Shown here piece by piece: positions 60,773 to 64,000 of a DNA stretch of 64,000 nucleotides (position 1 is the first letter of the stretch; each line of letters begins with the position of its first letter). The position numbers were made by a program, and so were the translations under genes. A model generated the notes under the pieces. That model saw nothing but the letters and a program-made list of their open reading frames with translations. It was not told the DNA's origin and did no database searches. Source of the stretch: Chloroflexota bacterium (GTDB lineage: Bacteria > Chloroflexota > Anaerolineae > Promineifilales > Promineifilaceae); the NCBI GenBank assembly GCA_014584575.1, contig JACTMP010000054.1, positions 1-64,000 of the forward strand, read 5' to 3'.

Positions 60773-61920
60773 TCCAGGTGTTGGAAGAGGGCGGCGATAC
60801 GCTCCGGGGCGGGTGTTTCCCGTCCCGGCACGGGCGTGGGTGGTTTGAACCGTTCCACCAGGCCATAGCGCACCAGCAGTTCATGTTCTAGTTGCACGTT
60901 GAGCATCTTGTTTTGGAAGTCGTGGATGATTTTGTGCTGCACCTCTTCCGTCGCTTCCTGGGTCAGGTAGGTATTGGGCAGTTCATCAATCAATATGCGT
61001 GAGGGTACGCGGGCGGAGTAGCGCATGATCTGGCGGGTGGTGGGGTTGAACGCCGCCAGGAAGTTTGGCCCCCAAGTATGCTGTAATTTCTTAAAGCGCA
61101 AGTCCAACGGCCGTTCAAACATAATCGAAAGGCTCATCTGCTCAACGGTGGTCAGTTCCAGGCCGGTGGTACCTGCGGGCAGGCGGGAAGCCAGCTTGTT
61201 CCAGTCGGTCTGGATAATTTTCTGTGGGGACAGCTCGGTAAAAACAAGAATAGTTTTGTTGCCTTCCTTGTAGATGGTTTGCAGCCCCGGCAGCAGGGGG
61301 GTGGTGGTGTTCCTGGGCACCATGCCGGCCACTTTGCGGGCGGCGGGCAGCGAGGCGATGATGGGGTTGAGGAAGTGTTGGATGCGGGCGAAGGATTGCA
61401 CGGCCGTTTCCCCTTCGGGTAATGGCTCCTGGCGTAAACGGCGCGCCAGCCGTTGCAGGCGGGAGAGCGCGACGACGGCCGTGTCCTTCCCCAATAGTTC
61501 CGGCGCTAAAGCTGCCGACGCCTGCATCGCTTCCGTCACCAGATAGGCATACGCTTCGTGGGGTTCGATGGTGGCCATGCGCCTGTCCAGGTATTCCAGC
61601 GGGCCGGTCAACTGCTGCGCATCGCGCACCAACTGCTGCGCCAGAAGGGGGTTCAACTGAAGATGGCGTAAAAACGCCGCTCGCGTGGCCACAAATGGCG
61701 CACGTTTCAAGTGATGCTGGTGCTGTTGCCAGAGAGGCAAAAAGGATTGTTGCACAGCAGGATAGGCCGTGCTGTCGGCCAGAATCACAAACAGGTTTAT
61801 ATCTGAATCACCGGGAACATAGTGCCCCTGGGCCAAGCTGCCAAACAGGTAAACGGCTTCAAGCTGGTCTCCACATTGCGCAGTGAGCGCCTGGACGATG
61901 GTGTCTACGACTTTAAGCAT
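60739..61920 (-). CDS. Nucleotidyltransferase domain protein with helical C-terminus
   Basis: The protein (393 residues from ATG 61920) starts MLKVVDTIVQALTAQ and has an MNT-type nucleotidyltransferase motif YLFGSLAQGHYVPGDSDINLFV with the G-S and D-x-D metal residues. The helical middle and C-terminus (about 120-390) are unassigned. HEPN-type partner motifs are not evident, and the downstream gene is a glycoside hydrolase, so a toxin-antitoxin role is not supported. The upstream in-frame ATG 62022 is rejected as the codons are repeat or intergenic. Confidence 0.75.
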   Translation of the reverse strand: MLKVVDTIVQALTAQCGDQLEAVYLFGSLAQGHYVPGDSDINLFVILADSTAYPAVQQSFLPLWQQHQHHLKRAPFVATRAAFLRHLQLNPLLAQQLVRDAQQLTGPLEYLDRRMATIEPHEAYAYLVTEAMQASAALAPELLGKDTAVVALSRLQRLARRLRQEPLPEGETAVQSFARIQHFLNPIIASLPAARKVAGMVPRNTTTPLLPGLQTIYKEGNKTILVFTELSPQKIIQTDWNKLASRLPAGTTGLELTTVEQMSLSIMFERPLDLRFKKLQHTWGPNFLAAFNPTTRQIMRYSARVPSRILIDELPNTYLTQEATEEVQHKIIHDFQNKMLNVQLEHELLVRYGLVERFKPPTPVPGRETPAPERIAALFQHLEWWADFYAIQL

Positions 61921-61933
61921 GGTGGCAATTATA

Positions 61934-61956
61934 CTTGACAAGGTGACTAGGTGACA
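61934..61956. repeat. GGTGAC-type tandem units
   Basis: TTGACAAGGTGACTAGGTGACAGGG contains three GGTGAC units of the family at 16194 and 37584. It is in the divergent gap before the gene at 62114. Confidence 0.5.
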
Positions 61957-62015
61957 GGGTGATAACGGTGTATGGAGAAATGCCGCCAAAAGTAATAGGA
62001 AATATGTACAAAAGA

Positions 62016-62042
62016 TTGACAAGATGATAGAATTTGTATAAT
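62016..62042 (+). promoter_or_regulatory. Candidate promoter before the 62114 gene
   Basis: TTGACA (62016-62021) and TATAAT (62037-62042) are separated by 15 bases, or 17 to the overlapping TAATAT. The region is AT-rich and lies 70 bases before the start codon. Confidence 0.45.
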
Positions 62043-62113
62043 ATCAAGAGCATATTGTTTATTGTTTACGACGTATTTCCCATTACGCTAGAAATCTCAA
62101 GGAACAACTGACT

Positions 62114-62704
62114 ATGAAGACCGCAATCCTGCATACTTTTTACAACCGCATGATGCCCCTGTTCACGCCGCAGGCCGAGCGAATTTTGGATAGTGTGCAG
62201 CCGGCGGCGCTGCAAGACCTGGCTTTTCGGTACACCTTTTCAGTAGATGCTATGGTTAAAATTAGCCACATCATTGAAGATGCCGTCATCCATACGCCGC
62301 GCACGGCCGTGCTCCATGCCTCCTTCCAATATCTGTCCCGCATCGTGCCGCAGCAGGCGCGTTACCAGCAGGTGGCCCAGGCGGCCGAAGGGCTGTGGCT
62401 CTATTATGCTGCCGACAGCGACCCGGCTCAGATAAGCGCCTTGTTGAAAACGCCCCGTGTATTCAGCATTGACACGACGGATACACCGCTGGTCCATTAC
62501 TGGTATGTGGTGGCCTATGGCGGCGGCGTCCATATGACATTACTGGCCCAGGAAATACCATCGTTAGGCGGTAAAGAGCGGTACTATGAAGGGTTTTACA
62601 CCTTTGAAGCCGACGCCGCCTACCAGATTTTGCACATCCTGCATCAGATTTATCCGGCCGAAGTCCCCTTGCCCCTGCCGCCGGATTTGGAGCACTATCG
62701 GTAA
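62114..62704 (+). CDS. Unknown protein, possibly DICT-like sensor
   Basis: The 196-residue protein starts MKTAILHTFYNRMMPLF and has no signal or membrane segment. The C-terminal half (VHYWYVVAYGGGVHMTLLAQEI, YEGFYTFEADAAYQILHIL) resembles DICT sensor domains found in signalling proteins, which is a low-confidence fold guess. It starts after a promoter-like TTGACA/TATAAT region and ends 2 bases before the next gene, with which it is likely cotranscribed. I cannot assign a role. Confidence 0.55.
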   Translation: MKTAILHTFYNRMMPLFTPQAERILDSVQPAALQDLAFRYTFSVDAMVKISHIIEDAVIHTPRTAVLHASFQYLSRIVPQQARYQQVAQAAEGLWLYYAADSDPAQISALLKTPRVFSIDTTDTPLVHYWYVVAYGGGVHMTLLAQEIPSLGGKERYYEGFYTFEADAAYQILHILHQIYPAEVPLPLPPDLEHYR

Positions 62705-62706
62705 TC

Positions 62707-63189
62707 ATGACCCCATTTGACTTTCATTTCACCGTATCTGCACCGCTCACGGCCGTACACGATTTCCACCACGACACGCGCATCCTGAAAAAGCTGACGC
62801 CGCCGCCGCTTTTTGTGCAGATTCACTCTTTTGAGCCGTTGGCTGAAGGGTCGCGGGCGGAATTTACGCTCTGGTTTGGGCCGCTGCCGCTGCGCTGGAC
62901 GGCCGTACACCATCACGTCGGCCCTCACGGTTTTACTGACCGCCAGGAGCAGGGGCCGCTCAAATCGTGGGAACATACACACCGTTTTACGGCCGTTGAC
63001 GCCCACACCACCCGCGTTCACGAACGGATTGTGTACGAACATTCTCCCGGCCGGGGTGGCTGGCTCAGCCGCCTGCTGTTCAACAAACCCGGCCTGTACC
63101 TGCTTTTCACCGCCCGCAAATGGCTCACCCGTTACCATCTGCGCCATGCTGCTGCCCATGCCTGGCAATCTCGTGGTGAAAGCCATTAA
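62707..63189 (+). CDS. SRPBCC (START-like) family protein
   Basis: The 160-residue protein fits a SRPBCC ligand-binding fold, with the typical start FDFHFTVSAPLTAVHDFHHDTRILKKLTPP, a beta-rich middle and a long C-terminal helix (GLYLLFTARKWLTRYHLRHAA). Such proteins bind lipids, quinones or polyketides. The neighbour is a CrtI/desaturase-like oxidoreductase, so a carotenoid or lipid ligand is possible (inference). It starts 2 bases after the preceding stop. Confidence 0.75.
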   Translation: MTPFDFHFTVSAPLTAVHDFHHDTRILKKLTPPPLFVQIHSFEPLAEGSRAEFTLWFGPLPLRWTAVHHHVGPHGFTDRQEQGPLKSWEHTHRFTAVDAHTTRVHERIVYEHSPGRGGWLSRLLFNKPGLYLLFTARKWLTRYHLRHAAAHAWQSRGESH

Positions 63190-63197
63190 CCCCCTGC

Positions 63198-63251
63198 GGG
63201 CAGGTGGCAGGTTGCAAGTCACCTGCAACATGCAACCTGCCACCTGCAACG
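63198..63251. repeat. Inverted CAGGTGGCAGGTTGCA array
   Basis: Arm 63201-63216 pairs perfectly with 63231-63246. It consists of GCAGGTGGCAGGTTGCA-type units and lies before the CrtI-like gene. Confidence 0.75.
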
Positions 63252-63260
63252 AGTGACCTT

Positions 63261-64000
63261 ATGCCCCACTCTCTCATCATCGGCGGCGGTATTGGCGGCC
63301 TGACGACAGCAGCTTTACTGCTTCAAGCCGGACACCGGGTGACGGTGTTGGAGGCTCACGTCTACCCTGGCGGCTGCGCCGGGACGTTTTTCCACAAAGG
63401 ATTTCGGTTCGATGCTGGCACTACTCTGGCCGGTGGTTTTGCACCCGGCGGCCCCCATGCCCGGCTGGCGGAGATGCTGGATTTAACCTGGCCCGTTGAC
63501 CCTGTTGATCCGGCCTGGGTGGTGCATCTGCCGGACGGCCGTGCCGTTACCCAATGGGCCGACCCGGCACGTTGGCGCGCCGAACGGCGGGCGGCATTCC
63601 CCCAGGCCGAACCCTTCTGGCAAACGCAGGAAAAGTTGGCGGCGCTGGCCTGGGATGTCTCCTCACGGCCGTTTCCCTGGCCGCCCCAATCCACTGCTGA
63701 CGTGTTGGCCCTGGCGCGGGCGCTGCGGCCACAAACCACGCGGGCATTACCCTACCTGTTCCGCACCATCGGCCAGATTGCACCGGCAGACGATCCCCTT
63801 TTCCGCGCTTTTTTGGATGCACAACTGCTCATTTCGGCGCAGACCACCAGCCAGGACGCCCACGCCCTGTATGGCAGCGCCGCCCTCGACCTGCCCCGCC
63901 GCGGCGTCAACCATGTGCGGGGCGGCATGGGCGCGCTGGCGAAGACGCTGGTGGCCTGGATTCGCCAGCACGGGGGAGCGGTGCATTTCCGGCAGCAGGT
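63261..64000 (+). CDS. CrtI-like FAD-dependent oxidoreductase, cut by the window end
   Basis: From ATG 63261 an open frame runs to the window end (about 246 codons). The N-terminus SLIIGGGIGGLTTAALLLQAGH is a FAD-binding Rossmann motif with VTVLEAHVYPGGCAGTFFHKGFRFDAGT, as in phytoene desaturase/retinol-saturase-like proteins (CrtI/CrtD family). Reactions include desaturation or reduction of polyenes. The C-terminus is outside the window, so the exact family and completeness cannot be judged. Preceded by the SRPBCC gene. Confidence 0.83.
   Translation, partial: MPHSLIIGGGIGGLTTAALLLQAGHRVTVLEAHVYPGGCAGTFFHKGFRFDAGTTLAGGFAPGGPHARLAEMLDLTWPVDPVDPAWVVHLPDGRAVTQWADPARWRAERRAAFPQAEPFWQTQEKLAALAWDVSSRPFPWPPQSTADVLALARALRPQTTRALPYLFRTIGQIAPADDPLFRAFLDAQLLISAQTTSQDAHALYGSAALDLPRRGVNHVRGGMGALAKTLVAWIRQHGGAVHFRQQ

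Noticed and set aside
60739..61920. MNT-HEPN toxin-antitoxin module
   Set aside because: The nucleotidyltransferase is long and no HEPN partner is adjacent.

Overview
The window looks like a chromosomal segment of a Chloroflexota bacterium, probably Anaerolineae or a relative such as the Caldilinea/Promineofilum type. This is inferred from gene content and style: moderately high GC, several likely TTG starts, large secreted PA14, propeller and subtilisin proteins, an S/T kinase-CHASE2 receptor, an N-terminal DUF5679 on TopA, and a secreted protease ending in a YLPLMFK tail. No rRNA, tRNA or CRISPR array was found. Taxonomy was not verified by search.

Layout. 1-2.3 kb: the 3' end of a group II intron interrupting an S9 peptidase gene, then an SDR. 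2.3-9.7 kb: a 1,455-residue subtilisin-like secreted protease, a stand-alone receiver, YbaK, an FkbM methyltransferase, a small membrane protein and a Crp/Fnr regulator. 9.8-13.4 kb: a repeat island with a GIY-YIG gene between palindromic repeat copies, next to a MmeI-like restriction-modification enzyme whose C-terminus is encoded by one of those repeats. 13.5-16.1 kb: pcaD-pcaC-pcaB of the beta-ketoadipate pathway. 16.5-24.5 kb: an amine locus with a DAO-type oxidase and class III aminotransferase, a divergent Lrp/AsnC regulator over palindromic sites, and potABCD. 24.5-29.6 kb: a signalling group (FHA protein, kinase-CHASE2, FecR-like protein). 29.7-37.6 kb: core information genes ffh, rpsP, khpA, rimM, dprA and topA, with a manC inserted. 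37.6-43.1 kb: a PA14 lipoprotein and several small membrane or unknown proteins. 43.1-52.2 kb: Uma2, a dynamin-like GTPase, Nudix, two tandem serine beta-lactamase-like proteins and a large propeller protein. 52.2-64 kb: a decayed transposase, rlmH, a CBS-type family II pyrophosphatase, a PA14/SH3 secreted protein, an SPFH protein with partner, an ABC binding protein, a glycoside hydrolase, a nucleotidyltransferase, and the start of a CrtI-like oxidoreductase cut by the window edge.

The most striking features are genome-scale sequence signals rather than single genes. The 8-base palindrome ACGGCCGT occurs about 24 times in the first 9 kb (hand count), in all three reading frames and on through the window, which recalls the cyanobacterial HIP1 element. 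Many intergenic gaps carry inverted arrays of 7-8 base units that form long perfect palindromes, recalling cyanobacterial heptamer STRRs. A third repeat family surrounds a GIY-YIG nuclease gene, and individual repeats supply the stop codon or internal codons of neighbouring genes.
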